From JACJXW01 sp964418125 (GTDB taxonomy: Bacteria; Bacteroidota; Bacteroidia; Chitinophagales; Saprospiraceae): a stretch of DNA of 64,000 nucleotides. The DNA is taken from the NCBI GenBank assembly GCA_964418125.1, contig CAYQKY010000006.1, forward strand, positions 1 to 64,000, in the 5' to 3' direction. A model generated the notes under the pieces. It saw only the letters and a list, made by a program, of their open reading frames with translations, was not told where the DNA came from and made no database searches. Made by a program: the position numbers and the translations under genes. Below, piece after piece: positions 36,801-45,200 of this stretch (position 1 is the first letter of the stretch; each line of letters opens with the position of its first letter).

Positions 36801-37173
36801 CACCCGCTACCGGGTTGCCGTGCGCGATGCCGGCGGCTGCCTGGCAGAGGACGACATCCTTATCCTCGTCAACCGCAAGCGCAATGTCTACATTCCCTCC
36901 GCTTTCAGCCCCAATGAGGATGGCAGGAACGATACCTTCCTCGTCTTCGGCGATGAGACGGTGGTGGAAATCCGGTCCTTAATCGTATATAACCGCTGGG
37001 GCGAACCGGTATACGAAGTGTACGGCGCCCCGCCCAATGACCCGGCCTTCGGATGGGACGGCGCCTTCCGCGGCCAGGTGATGAACCCGGCAGTCTTCGC
37101 CTACGTGGCAGAGGTGGAGTTCTCGGACGGGGATGTGGAGTTGTTTTACGGGGATGTGACGCTGGCCAGATAG
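30802..37173 (+). CDS. Giant repeat surface protein 1, type B gliding-motility C-terminal domain
   Basis: 2123-aa T9SS cargo protein. Order: signal peptide (1-24); an unrecognised N-terminal domain of about 140 aa starting CDGSGYVIN; seven Ig-like domains of about 73 aa (EGxxxTLxV...WSNG...T..SNSCG); 21 canonical plus one divergent 51-aa repeats (LELEACTG...NGCDSVVHVTV); two SprB-like repeats (PYTYIWNDGAFTAEREELPPG; ITCFGRKDGLISLQG); and the type B CTD (YIPSAFSPNEDGRNDTF...ADVTLAR-type end). Each 51-aa unit has two Cys, so disulfide bracing outside the cell is likely. Role inferred as adhesin or surface fibre. Closely related to the gene at 42258 but lacks its P domain. Confidence 0.88.
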   Translation: MGKLYCRITALLLALATLPVIGLACDGSGYVINSLTDNNDGTYTINMTIHIAGVNHPGGIIGGTQGFYFTTATPILSVTPLSLTSLNGTTLTGAISGNTVTWGIPGSGPYFVNSSEPTQTFVVTVVVDGFPSNWNGGGMENNQCPGGPGTSTPSPGYSGTFCLPPTISVAPATINACFGDQVTLSAIPSPGSTVSWSNGMSGSTITFTANNSGPVTATASSSCGAASETVTVNVTPLPTVSPLPDLDICEGELVNLNVQTQNATSIEWSNGFTGTPIVFSPTSSGVLTVTASSQCGSATESLNINVTPLPLLFVIQGDQSICEGEVATLEVQYENADNFFWNNGPTLSTIMVSPSQTQIFTATASNRCQTLEEDIIVDVRPLPDLDVIQGDQSVCIGESVTLEVFSIFSQDIVWSNGASGSTNTFTPSQTDTYTVTASNSCGTIDEQVTVEVSEGPALEVIEGSQAICQGESATLTISAESADAIQWSNGSTDTTITVSPGQSESYTVSLTNTCGTTDTTFDVDILEPPVIDVLQGSQEICIGDSAVLQVNAPLASSLQWSTGLMDSTSLTVMPGQTESYNLVAANNCGQADTSFTIAVNPLPEVAVIDGDQTICEGQSATLSVEATNEDNLSWSNGETDSLITVSPTQTETFTATVSNSCGEESEDITVTVNPVYDTNLELEACAGTTVTYNNTTLQPGDSQSFMLATAEGCDSIINVSVIELPVFESTLQLEACTGSTVVYENTTLNPGDSQSFTLAAQNGCDSVVHVEVMELFPVEETLELQTCPNSTIQYNGTELAPGDSQDFLFTGQNGCDSTVHVTVSELAVFESSLELEACTGNTATYDGTTLDPGEQQDFTLTASNGCDSVVHVTVLELEVFESDLQLEACTGSTALFDGMALAPGATQSFTYTAANGCDSTINVTVLELEVFESTLELEACTGATADYNGTALDPGAMQSFTFSAVNGCDSVVHVSVLELPVYESELQFEACSGTVITYDGTDLPAGSSQRFTYTTINGCDSIVDVTVMELPVFESALELEACSGSSATYNGTELSAGSSQDFTLTAVNGCDSVVHVSVLELPVFESSLQLEACTGSTVVYENTTLNPGDSQSFTLVAQNGCDSVVHVAVEELMIFESSLELEACTGTTATYDGEALDPGDQQDFILTAANGCDSVVHVTVLELEVYESDLQLEACTGGAALFDGTALAPGASRSFTYTAANGCDSTINVTVQELEVFESSLELEACAGSTASYNGVELDPGAEQDFTLMAANGCDSVVHVTVLELEVFESDLQLEACPGASVPYNGEALPAGDSRSFTLTAANGCDSVVHVSVLELPTYAGEVTLEACTGTTALFDGEELQPGAFQTFTYTAGNGCDSLINVSVLELPTYEQDLQLQACTGNTVDYNGMALPPGFTDTFTFSTQDGCDSIVHVMVEEVDILEESLEFFTCPQTTVTYQGVSLAPGEVQQFQFISQNGCDSIVTASVFALPTFETELELEACTGTTVSYNGATLSPGDSQPFTFTAANGCDSTVYVSVAELPVFESELQLQACPGEEVSYNGVALPAGADQDFVLSARNGCDSTVHVTVLELPTYEQDLLLQACVGTTLAYNGTTLAPGDSQSFLLASRYGCDSVVHVRVEGVEIFETELQLQACSGNSVDYNGTSLLAGEQQDFTFTSQIGCDSIVTVSVLELPVYEESLLLQTCEGTTITYSGVTLAPGDTHDFLFASVDGCDSLVFVSVAGVENIQTSESRTICEGDSSLIFGAYQRQPGPYSAVFTSANGCDSTHTVMLATSPLPQPQAEVQASCPDKDNGTIGIQTSGGSVPYTYIWNDGAFTAEREELPPGEYQVTATDARGCRQPLLVTVPERSVEVEIEARDITCFGRKDGLISLQGDGDGLVYQLNNGPLQSFGFFSSLEAGRYVARVEDSYGCRYELGELLIEEQEQLQVLLPQDTTIQLGKTLLIPALVNRTDSLSFSWNPTENLDCGDCPTPEASPEYSTRYRVAVRDAGGCLAEDDILILVNRKRNVYIPSAFSPNEDGRNDTFLVFGDETVVEIRSLIVYNRWGEPVYEVYGAPPNDPAFGWDGAFRGQVMNPAVFAYVAEVEFSDGDVELFYGDVTLAR
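31291..32829 (+). repeat. Seven tandem Ig-like domain repeats (about 219 bases each)
   Basis: Coding repeats within giant protein 1. The unit is about 73 aa with a C-x-G near position 12, WSNG or a variant near the centre, and SNSCG near position 57. Sequence diversity between copies is substantial. Confidence 0.85.
32833..36198 (+). repeat. 22 tandem 153-base coding repeats
   Basis: Exactly 22 units of 153 bases (51 aa) with no insertion or deletion over 3366 bases. The consensus includes LELEACTG...YNGTxLxPG...F...NGCDSVVHVTVLEL. The last unit (starting TSESRTICEGDSS) is divergent and resembles the common Bacteroidota GCDS repeat. Confidence 0.92.
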
Positions 37174-37391
37174 GGAGAGGTGGGTTTTATACTGCTCTAT
37201 TGTTATATTGCTACATTGCTGGAAGGGTGCTCCGCCTTCGTCGTGATTACGGCGAAGGTGGAGTGCCTTTTGATGCCAGTCCTGGCCGAAGCATGGCGAT
37301 AACTACCCTGTTGCAACTCTGAAAATACTGCCGGAGCGTCCCTCTTTATTGAGGCTGTCCCCGGCAAATCAAAAATCACACATCAAAAATC

Positions 37392-37487
37392 CTACGGCCT
37401 TCCCTTCCACAGGCCCCACAGCTCGCGCTGCTGCTGCATGGCCCGCATGATGTTGAAGCCGGTGATGGTGTTGTTAATAAATTTAGT
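37392..37487 (-). pseudogene. Possible C-terminal gene remnant
   Basis: A minus-strand frame closed by an in-frame stop upstream reads INNTITGFNIMRAM then QQQRELWGLWKGRP and a stop. The composition is protein-like but the stretch has no start and no recognised family. It may be the tail of a lost gene. The remaining 37174-37582 region holds an imperfect CTCCGCCTTCG/CGAAGGTGGAG hairpin and no gene. Confidence 0.3.
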
Positions 37488-37582
37488 GCATCAGTTACCA
37501 CTCCTGTCGCATCCTTCTCCTCCTGCGACAAACCTGTCAATCACTGCGACAACAGTTCAAACATCCGCCTTCCCCTTCCCCC

Positions 37583-37590
37583 TAACTTTG
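37583..37590 (+). promoter_or_regulatory. Bacteroidota -7 element upstream of microprotein
   Basis: TAACTTTG matches TAnnTTTG, 57 bases before the ATG at 37648. No convincing TTTG at -33. It may serve the microprotein and the following SnoaL-like gene. Confidence 0.5.
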
Positions 37591-37647
37591 TACCATAACC
37601 GCTGATCATTCAGCCTGTCCATTTTCAAACACTCAAAATTCAGGGTC

Positions 37648-37818
37648 ATGAAAATCTTTAATCCTCTACTGAAATGCTCCGCCTGCATCTTTACTTTCGC
37701 CGCCCTTAGCCTGCTGTTTTTTGCCTGCCTGCCTGCTCTGGCCAGGCTGATGGAGTCCATTCAGTACCAGCTTCAGGAACTGCTGAGCATTACGGATAAC
37801 CCCTATGCATTTATTTAA
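37648..37818 (+). CDS. Small exported or membrane microprotein (56 aa)
   Basis: Frame M-K-I-F-N-P-L-L then one hydrophobic helix (IFTFAALSLLFFACLPALA) and a short polar tail ending NPYAFI. The helix could be a signal peptide or a membrane anchor; FFAC is a plausible lipobox. A promoter -7 element lies properly upstream and the SnoaL-like gene starts 38 bases downstream. No family recognised. Confidence 0.5.
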   Translation: MKIFNPLLKCSACIFTFAALSLLFFACLPALARLMESIQYQLQELLSITDNPYAFI

Positions 37819-37856
37819 TCCATAATTCATTTCAACTCATAAAAAAGCAAAACATC

Positions 37857-38396
37857 ATGAAACAGCTCTTAAAACTGACCGCACTATTTGTACTGTTTTC
37901 CCAGCCGCTCTTTTCTCAAACCGAAGCAGATGAAGCGGCCATCCGCGGCATCGTACAGTCTATGGCCGATGCCTGGACGGCAGGGAGCGGGGAGCAATTC
38001 GCCGCCGCCTTCGCCGATGAGCACGACTACATTGTCTGGAACGGCATGTATTTCAAAAACTTCAACCTGCAGGGAAATGCCGCCGCTCACCAGGGACTTT
38101 TCGAAAGCGTGTACAAGGATACTGAACACTACGCCACCGTCGATAAGATTAAATTTATCCGGGAAGACATTGCCCTGATCCACGTTCTGGCCGCCGTGGT
38201 TAAAAAAGGCGAAGGCCGCCCGGCAGATCCCGGCGTGCTCTGGACCGGCCTGCTGGAAAAATCGGAGGGGCAGTGGAAGATCATCTCCTTCCACAATCTC
38301 GACCTGGAGGTCTTCCAGGATGAGCAGATGCGCCAGCGCGCTCCCATGCCGCCGCAGGTGATGTATGCCAGTTGGTATGCGGAAGGGGGAAGGTGA
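37857..38396 (+). CDS. Exported SgcJ/EcaC-type (SnoaL/NTF2-like) protein
   Basis: 179-aa protein with a signal peptide (ending PLFSQ). The NTF2/SnoaL-like cone fold is indicated by ADEAAIRGIVQSMADAWTAG at the N-terminus, DYIVWNG in the middle and WKIISFHNLDLE as the last long strand pair, as in the SgcJ/EcaC family. Such proteins bind small ligands or act as isomerases or hydrolases; substrate unknown. It precedes the hybrid sensor gene by 92 bases of purine-rich GGGAGA repeats. Confidence 0.75.
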   Translation: MKQLLKLTALFVLFSQPLFSQTEADEAAIRGIVQSMADAWTAGSGEQFAAAFADEHDYIVWNGMYFKNFNLQGNAAAHQGLFESVYKDTEHYATVDKIKFIREDIALIHVLAAVVKKGEGRPADPGVLWTGLLEKSEGQWKIISFHNLDLEVFQDEQMRQRAPMPPQVMYASWYAEGGR

Positions 38397-38488
38397 TGGG
38401 AGAGAGGGAGAGAGGGAGAGTGGGGGATTTCCGCTCTCCCGCTGCCCTTGAAAAATTGTAAGAATTAGTATTTTTAGAGTATTGAGCT

Positions 38489-41302
38489 ATGCGCCTTACT
38501 GTAACCGTCATATCATTTCTATTTTCCCTTGCTCTTTTCGGGCAGGAGGGCCTTCGGGTGTTGCACCTGGAAGACAATGCACCGGCTGCACTGAACCTGG
38601 CGCCCTACGCCGGCCTGTATACTGATACAAGCGGGGATGTGACGATAGAGAATATCCTTGAAGACAGCAGCATAGCATTTTCCGGGCCTTTTGAAAGCAA
38701 CCAGCCCATCGCTTATCCCGCCGCCCACTGGCTGAGGATAAGGGTGGCTGCCGAAGAAGATATCACCGGCAGGTGGCTGGCCTTCAAAGGAAGGGCGGCA
38801 GAGTACCCCTTTATGGCCGCACTGGATCATGTGGATGCCTATTTCGTGCAGGACGGGAAAATAAAGGCGCACCACCGGTCGGGTTATTTCGTTCCGCGGC
38901 GGGAAAAGGCCATAAAGGAAAGGGCGGCGGTCAATGTTATTCCGTTTTCCCTGGAGGCGGGAGACACGGTTACGGCCTATATCCGGATCGGAACGGACCA
39001 AAGATCCAGAGAGATACACATCGAGCCGGTACTGAGCCAACCGATGCCCAACATTTCCTATACTGCGGATGAGAACAAGTGGTATATCTACGGCGGGCAG
39101 GCCATGTATTTCATCATCGGTTTTTATGTGCTGGTGTTCTGGTTTTTCGTCCGGCACAATTCTTATCTCTACTTCGGCCTTTTTTGCCTGCTTTTCGGCA
39201 TGCACTACTCCAATATCGAGCCCGCATCGGGATATGTAGACCTGTTTTTTCCGGGCCACCCCCGGCTGGCGGAACCCTTCTTCTACCTCACAGCTTCGGG
39301 TTCTCTGGTTTTTCTGCTCCTTTTCGGGCGCTCTTTTTCGGAAACGAAGGGCAGGCTTCCATTCTGGGACAAGTACCTGCTTGTAGTAACCGGAGTGTAT
39401 ACGCTATGTTTCCTCTATAGTTTCCTAACCTCCTTTTATCCGCCCTATAATGAGTTTGGGGTTGTTTTTCTTCTGGCGTTCATTATGATATTTCCGGTTG
39501 CGATAAAATTCCTTACGGGCGGGCACCGGCTGGCGAAGATCTTCGGCGCCGGCGTCATCTGGTTCGTTTTCTGGAGCATTATGGGCATAATGACGCTCCT
39601 GGACATCATTGTGCTCCCCGTATTACCCTGGCCGGTAGGGCAGATCGGGCTGCTCATGATCTATGCCCTGGGCCTGGGGTATAAACTTCTCGAAAGCGAA
39701 CGGCAAAAGGCGCAGGCCGAGCGCATCCGGGAGCTGGACGCCGTCAAGTCCCGCTTTTTTGCCAACATCAGCCATGAATTCCGTACCCCCCTTTCCCTCA
39801 TCCTGGGGCCGGTCAACCAGGCTCTGGAAAGCATTCCCGCCAGTGAGGTGGTGGATGATGCTGAAGAGGTGCCGGTCAAGGGGCGGCACCTGAAGGTCAT
39901 CAGAAGGAATTCTTTGCGCCTGCAGAACCTGGTGGATCAATTGCTCGACCTCTCCAGGCTGGACAGCGGCAAAATGAAACTGTCCGTTTCACAAGGAAAG
40001 CTGATTCAATTCATCCGTGCTATAGCCTTCTCCTTTGAGAGCCTGGCCGAGCGGCGCCACATCCATTTTCAGGCCAGCTTTCCCACCGAGCCGGAGGAAG
40101 CCTGGTTCGATAAGGACAAGCTGGAAAAAATACTGGTGAACCTGCTGTCAAACGCCTTTAAATTCACGCCTGAGCACGGAAAGATCGGCGTCCGGGTGGA
40201 AATACACAAAGGCCATTTCAATATTCATGTCTCCGATTCCGGGCCCGGGATGGATGCAGAAGATATCGATAAAGTATTCGACCGTTTTTATCAGGTAGAG
40301 GGAACGGAATCTCAGGGTACGGGCATTGGCCTTTCCCTGGTTAGGGAACTGGTGGACCTGCACGGCGGGCAGATCAGTGTCGATAGCATTAAAGGCGAAG
40401 GCACAACGTTCAAGGTGAGCCTGCCCTTCCGCCGGGAGGATCTGCCGAAGGAGGCGGCCATCCAGCGCCAGGCCGGTGAAGGGGCGGCGGGCCTTGCCAT
40501 CCCCCCGGAACTGCTTGACGAAGAACAGGCCCGGGGTGATAACGGGCAAGCCGCTGCCGGCCTCCCCCTTGCGCTGGTCGTAGAAGACAACCCCGACCTG
40601 CGCCACTACATCCTGGAGAACATCCAGGACGACTACCATGCCGTCGCCGTCAGGGACGGCCGGGAAGGCATCGATACGGCCATCGAAAAAATACCCGATA
40701 TCATCATCAGTGATGTCATGATGCCCGAAAAAGACGGCTTCGAACTCTGCGCCACCCTGAAGGCTGACCCTCATACCAGCCACATTCCCATCATCCTGCT
40801 CACTGCCCGCGCCGGCCAGGAACACAAGATCGAAGGGCTGGAGCAGGGGGCCGATGCTTACCTCACCAAACCCTTCGACGTCCGCGAGCTGAAAGTGCGT
40901 ATGGCTAAACTCATCGAGCAGCGGCAACGCCTCCGGGAACGGTTCAGTGGAGGCTTTAAGCTTCAACCTTCCCAGGTTTCTCTCAGCTCTATGGATGAAC
41001 GCTTCCTTCAATCTGTTACAGAGCAGGTCGAAGAGAACATCGGCAATGAATACTACACCGTGGAGGAATTGGCCCGCTCCGTCGGCTTCAGCCGCTCACA
41101 GTTGCACCGAAAGCTCAAAGCCCTCACCGATAAATCTCCCAACCAGCTCATCCGCGACTTCCGCCTCGCCCGCGCCAAAGAACTCCTCGAACAACGGGCC
41201 GGCACCGTTTCGGAGATCGCCTATCAGGTGGGGTACTCCAACCTCTCTTATTTTTCGAAGAGTTATAAGGAGGCTTTCGGCAGGTCGCCGAGCGAGGTGT
41301 AG
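38489..41302 (+). CDS. Hybrid two-component regulator: 7TM sensor, kinase, receiver and AraC-type HTH
   Basis: 937-aa one-protein signalling system. Signal peptide, then an extracellular 7TMR-DISM-like sensor domain (about 30-185), seven membrane helices (about 200-395), the HisKA box NISHEFRTPLSLILGP with His429, and the ATPase (NLLSNAFKF, DSGPGMD, GTGIGLSLV). A receiver domain (VVEDNPDLRHYI; phospho-acceptor Asp742 in SDVMMP; the Lys in YLTKPFD) precedes an AraC-type double HTH (YTVEELARSVGFSRSQLHRKL; AYQVGYSNLSYFSKSYKEAFG). Such regulators detect an extracellular ligand and bind DNA directly. Placed between the two giant surface genes, it may control them (inference). Full length. Confidence 0.92.
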   Translation: MRLTVTVISFLFSLALFGQEGLRVLHLEDNAPAALNLAPYAGLYTDTSGDVTIENILEDSSIAFSGPFESNQPIAYPAAHWLRIRVAAEEDITGRWLAFKGRAAEYPFMAALDHVDAYFVQDGKIKAHHRSGYFVPRREKAIKERAAVNVIPFSLEAGDTVTAYIRIGTDQRSREIHIEPVLSQPMPNISYTADENKWYIYGGQAMYFIIGFYVLVFWFFVRHNSYLYFGLFCLLFGMHYSNIEPASGYVDLFFPGHPRLAEPFFYLTASGSLVFLLLFGRSFSETKGRLPFWDKYLLVVTGVYTLCFLYSFLTSFYPPYNEFGVVFLLAFIMIFPVAIKFLTGGHRLAKIFGAGVIWFVFWSIMGIMTLLDIIVLPVLPWPVGQIGLLMIYALGLGYKLLESERQKAQAERIRELDAVKSRFFANISHEFRTPLSLILGPVNQALESIPASEVVDDAEEVPVKGRHLKVIRRNSLRLQNLVDQLLDLSRLDSGKMKLSVSQGKLIQFIRAIAFSFESLAERRHIHFQASFPTEPEEAWFDKDKLEKILVNLLSNAFKFTPEHGKIGVRVEIHKGHFNIHVSDSGPGMDAEDIDKVFDRFYQVEGTESQGTGIGLSLVRELVDLHGGQISVDSIKGEGTTFKVSLPFRREDLPKEAAIQRQAGEGAAGLAIPPELLDEEQARGDNGQAAAGLPLALVVEDNPDLRHYILENIQDDYHAVAVRDGREGIDTAIEKIPDIIISDVMMPEKDGFELCATLKADPHTSHIPIILLTARAGQEHKIEGLEQGADAYLTKPFDVRELKVRMAKLIEQRQRLRERFSGGFKLQPSQVSLSSMDERFLQSVTEQVEENIGNEYYTVEELARSVGFSRSQLHRKLKALTDKSPNQLIRDFRLARAKELLEQRAGTVSEIAYQVGYSNLSYFSKSYKEAFGRSPSEV

Positions 41303-41485
41303 GCAGAAAAAGTAATCGGGCAGAAATACTTTGACAAGCTCTTGGTAAATATCCTGTTATCGGGTTTTTACTTATAAAATCAGCTGAGTTATTTCCTTTG
41401 AATTAATTTTTGCTTATATTGCCGGTGTTAAAACTGGAAAACAGGGCATTAATGCTATGTGCCCATAAGTAAAAATCCTCCCCCG

Positions 41486-41875
41486 ATGACAGCATCCTTA
41501 AGATTTCAAGCCGCCGCCATTGCAGCAATACTTTGCATCGGTTTATTTCTTGCTTTGAAACAGGTAACTTTACCTAATGTCTATGAACCGGTACCGAGCT
41601 ATGAAGAAGCGTTTGGCGTGGAGCTGATGAGGATGTCGCCGAGTAATCTGGAGATTTTTCTTCAGGGGGAATTGGAAAAAGTGAGAAATGGAGAGGCTAT
41701 TAGTTACGGAAGGGAACAAGCCTTAAAAATTATCCGGCAGGCTCTCTTAGAAAGAATGGCTGATCAACCTGCTCTTTTAGCGAAATTGTTAGCCATGATT
41801 GATGAGATCCTAATTTTAAATGATGAACTAATATATCCTGATGATGGAGACCCAAGAAGTGATGAAGATCGTTGA
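41486..41875 (+). CDS. Unknown small membrane-anchored protein (gene A of duplicated pair)
   Basis: 129 aa: short N-terminus, one membrane helix (AAAIAAILCIGLFLAL, about residues 9-24), then an acidic, helical extracytoplasmic or cytoplasmic part (SYEEAFGVELMRMSPSN; QALLERMADQPALLAKLL) ending in DDGDPRSDEDR. AT-richer than its neighbours. Its last 35 bases overlap gene B in another frame. A degraded copy lies at 49222-49433. No family recognised. A GTG start at 41459 is possible, but ATG at 41486 places the helix sensibly. Confidence 0.65.
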   Translation: MTASLRFQAAAIAAILCIGLFLALKQVTLPNVYEPVPSYEEAFGVELMRMSPSNLEIFLQGELEKVRNGEAISYGREQALKIIRQALLERMADQPALLAKLLAMIDEILILNDELIYPDDGDPRSDEDR

Positions 41876-42036
41876 AATGTACCTTTCCTACTGGCGCATT
41901 TTCATTCAACCTTTAGTTGACAAAGAACCCAGGCGTTATCTGCATTTTACCGAAACATTGAATCGGGTGGGCAAACGTTTCTACGGGGCGGAATTTTCTA
42001 TACAGTTCGGTATCGCCATTTTTCAGTCATTGGATC
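41664..42036. repeat. Direct repeat, left copy (partner at 49222-49594)
   Basis: About 373 bases highly similar to 49222-49594, at a constant offset of 7558 with no indels (gene A stop 41875 to 49433; gene B start 41841 to 49399). The copies flank giant gene 2. The right copy begins within the TAG stop codon of giant gene 2. Confidence 0.85.
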
Positions 42037-42086
42037 CTGCTCCGGGGGGACAGATGTCGGATAGAAATAATCGTTTGGAACAGTAA
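41841..42086 (+). CDS. Unknown small protein (gene B of duplicated pair)
   Basis: 81 aa, starting inside the end of gene A (35-base overlap), suggesting translational coupling. The core MKIVEMYLSYWRIFIQPLV plus DKEPRRYLHF is strongly conserved in the copy at 49399. Aromatic-rich amphipathic helices suggest a membrane-associated or partner-binding peptide. No family recognised. The giant surface gene 2 starts 171 bases downstream with no obvious promoter between, so a shared transcript is possible. Confidence 0.6.
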   Translation: MMETQEVMKIVEMYLSYWRIFIQPLVDKEPRRYLHFTETLNRVGKRFYGAEFSIQFGIAIFQSLDPAPGGQMSDRNNRLEQ

Positions 42087-42257
42087 ATTTATCCCGACGA
42101 TGGAGAATCAAGAACTGAAATAACACTTATTTGTCCCCTTCATTCCCATTCAGCCTCTTTTTTTCTGTATTCAGCATGTTGCATTAAGCCTCGGGGCAGG
42201 TTTTTCCTATTTTAGAGAGGCCTGTTTATCCTTGATAATCACTCCAATGCTTGCAAC

Positions 42258-45200
42258 ATGAAGAACTGCTACCCCAGTTTTCTACACTATCTGTTCCTGG
42301 CCGCCGGGATTTTCCTGTTGAAACCGGCCTCCCTGCAGGCCTGCGACGGCTCCGGTTACGTGATCAATGACCTTACGGACAATGGAAACGGTACCTGGAC
42401 GCTGAATATCACCGTTCACGTTGCCGGCTTCGACTGGAGCGGCGGCATTCTGGGCGGCACCCGCGGGTTTTATTTTTCGACGGACGCTCCCAATATCCTC
42501 AGCGTTTCCCCCAACAGCCTTACCAGCCTGAACGGCACGGCCCTCAACGCCGTCATCAGCGGCAATTCCGTACAGTGGGGCAACCCGGCCAGCGGGCCGT
42601 ATTTCGTACAATCTTCCGAACCAACGCAGACTTTCAATGTCACTCTGGTCCTCGACCAGGAACCGACCCAATGGATGGGCGGCGGCATGGAAGAAAACGG
42701 CTGCCCGGGCGGCGCCGGAACGAGTAACCCCTCTCCCGGATATTCGGGAGTTTTCAACAATTATACGCCGCCGCCGCTTTGCGATTCGGCGCCGGGCCTG
42801 CCGATCAATGACAACAGCACTACCAGCGACCAGGTCACTCTGTCCAATGCATTCGGCCCTCTGGGCTCCGGGACCAGCATCGAGGCTGTCTGCCTGCTCA
42901 TTCAGCACACCTGGATCGGCGACCTCACCATAACGCTTACTTCGCCTTCCGGAACTTCGGTAACCCTGGCGGCGAGGGTTGGAGGGTCGGCTGACAACTT
43001 CGGCAACCCCTCCAGCGGACAACTTATGTGCTTTACACCCAATGCCCTCATCAGCGTTGGGCAGTATCCCGGCAATTCAGGGGGCGCTTATGCCCCCGCC
43101 GGCGCTTTCAGTAATTTTAACGGCCAGGATCCCAATGGGAACTGGACACTTACCGTTTCCGACAACGCCAGTGGAGATACCGGCACCCTCATTGCCTGGG
43201 GCATCGCCTTCTCCAGCGGCGGCTGCGGCTGCGTGCCTCCCGATATCAGCATCCCGCCGCCACCGCCGGCCTGCGCCGGAGAAACGGTCAGCCTGGACGC
43301 CATCGCCAATAACGCCAACTCGATCAGCTGGTCGAACGGCGCCTCCGGTTCCAGCATCACCCTGGCCCCCTCGGCTACCCAAAACCTGACCGCCACCGCC
43401 CAGAATGCCTGCGGGCAGGCCACTGCCTCGGTTACCATCGATGTTATGCCCCAGCCCACCGTCACCGCGCCGCCTTCCGTACAGGCCTGCCAGGGAGATC
43501 CCGTTACCCTGACGGCCGATGCCCAGAATGCCGGCGCCATAGAATGGTCGAACGGCCAGCAGGGCGCTACCATAACGATCAACCCCAATCAGTCGCAAAC
43601 CCTGACGGTTACCGCTACCAACTCCTGCGGGCAGGCCACTGCGACGGTGCAGGTGACAGTAACTCCGCCGCCCACCATCAACGTCCTGCAGGGCGACGCC
43701 TCTATCTGCGAGGGAGAAAGCGCTACGCTTCAGATCGACGCTCCCGGCGCCACCGACGTTCAGTGGTCGAACGGCCAACAAGGCAGCAGCATCACTGTAG
43801 CGCCCGGTCAGACACAGTCCTATTCCGTTACCGCTTCCAATGCCTGCGGGCAGGAACAGCAGGTGTTTACCATTGATGTACAGCCGCAGCCCAGCCTGCA
43901 GGCCATACAGGGAGATCAAACCATCTGCCAGGGAGAAAGCGCCGTCCTGGAAGTCTTTGGGCAGAACGTGAACGACATCACCTGGTCGAACGGCGCTACC
44001 GGGAGCACCATCGCCGTTACGCCTGGCCAGACACAATCCTTCACTGCTACTGCCGGCAACGGCTGCGGGCAGGTGCAGCAAACCATTACGGTAACGGTCC
44101 TGCCGCCCCCGTCTCTTACCGTACTGCAGGGTGACGCTTCCATCTGCGAGGGGGAAAGCGCTACGCTTCAGGTCGATGCTCCCGGCGCTGCCGACATTCA
44201 GTGGTCGAACGGGCAGCAGGGCAACAGCATTACGGTGGCGCCCGGCCAGGCCCAGTCCTATTCCGTCACGGCCTCCAATGCCTGCGGGCAGGAACAGCAG
44301 GTTTTTACCGTAGACGTCCAACCCTTGCCCATCCTGGAGATCATCCAGGGCGATCAGACGATCTGCCAGGGGCAAAGCGTAGCCCTTGAAGTCTTTGGGC
44401 AGAATGTAAATGATATTACCTGGTCGAACGGGCAACAGGGGAGCAGCATCACGGTGGCGCCCGGCCAGACACAATCCTTCACCGCCACGGCCGGCAACAG
44501 CTGTGGACAGGTGCAGCAGACCATTACCGTGACAGTAGTGCAGCCTCCTTCCCTGGCCATTGTTCAGGGGAGCCAGTCGATCTGCGCCGGGCAGGGCACT
44601 ACCCTGGAAGTGTTAGCCCCCGGCGCCGCCAGCGTTACCTGGTCTACCGGCCAGGCTGGCAATTCTATCACGGTGGCGCCCGGACAAACCACTGCCTATA
44701 CGGTGACGGCAGCTAATAGCTGTGGAAGCGCCGAGGAAACCATCATCGTGGACGTCATTCCTCAGCCTTCTCTTACCGTCATTCAGGACGGCCGGTCCAT
44801 TTGCCAGGGCCAGAGCGTGACGCTGGAAGTTTTCGCCGAAAATGAGGACTTCCTCTTCTGGGATAATGGAATGACGGGCAGCAGCATTACTGTATCACCC
44901 GGGCAGACTACCGTATTCACCGCCACTGCCGGCAATGCCTGCGGGCAGGTGGAGGAGCCGATCGTGGTGGATGTGTTGCCGTTGCCTACCCTGGCGGTAA
45001 TACAGGGCAACCAGAGCATTTGCGACGGTGCTGCCGCCAATCTCGAGGTGTCGGCGCAAAACGCCACGAGCATCGACTGGTCCACCGGGCAGTCCGGCTC
45101 CGGTATTGTGGTTGCGCCGGGCGCCACCCAAACCTATACTGCCACAGCCGCCAACGCCTGCGGACAGCAAAGCGTGGATATAACCGTGGAAGTATTGTTT

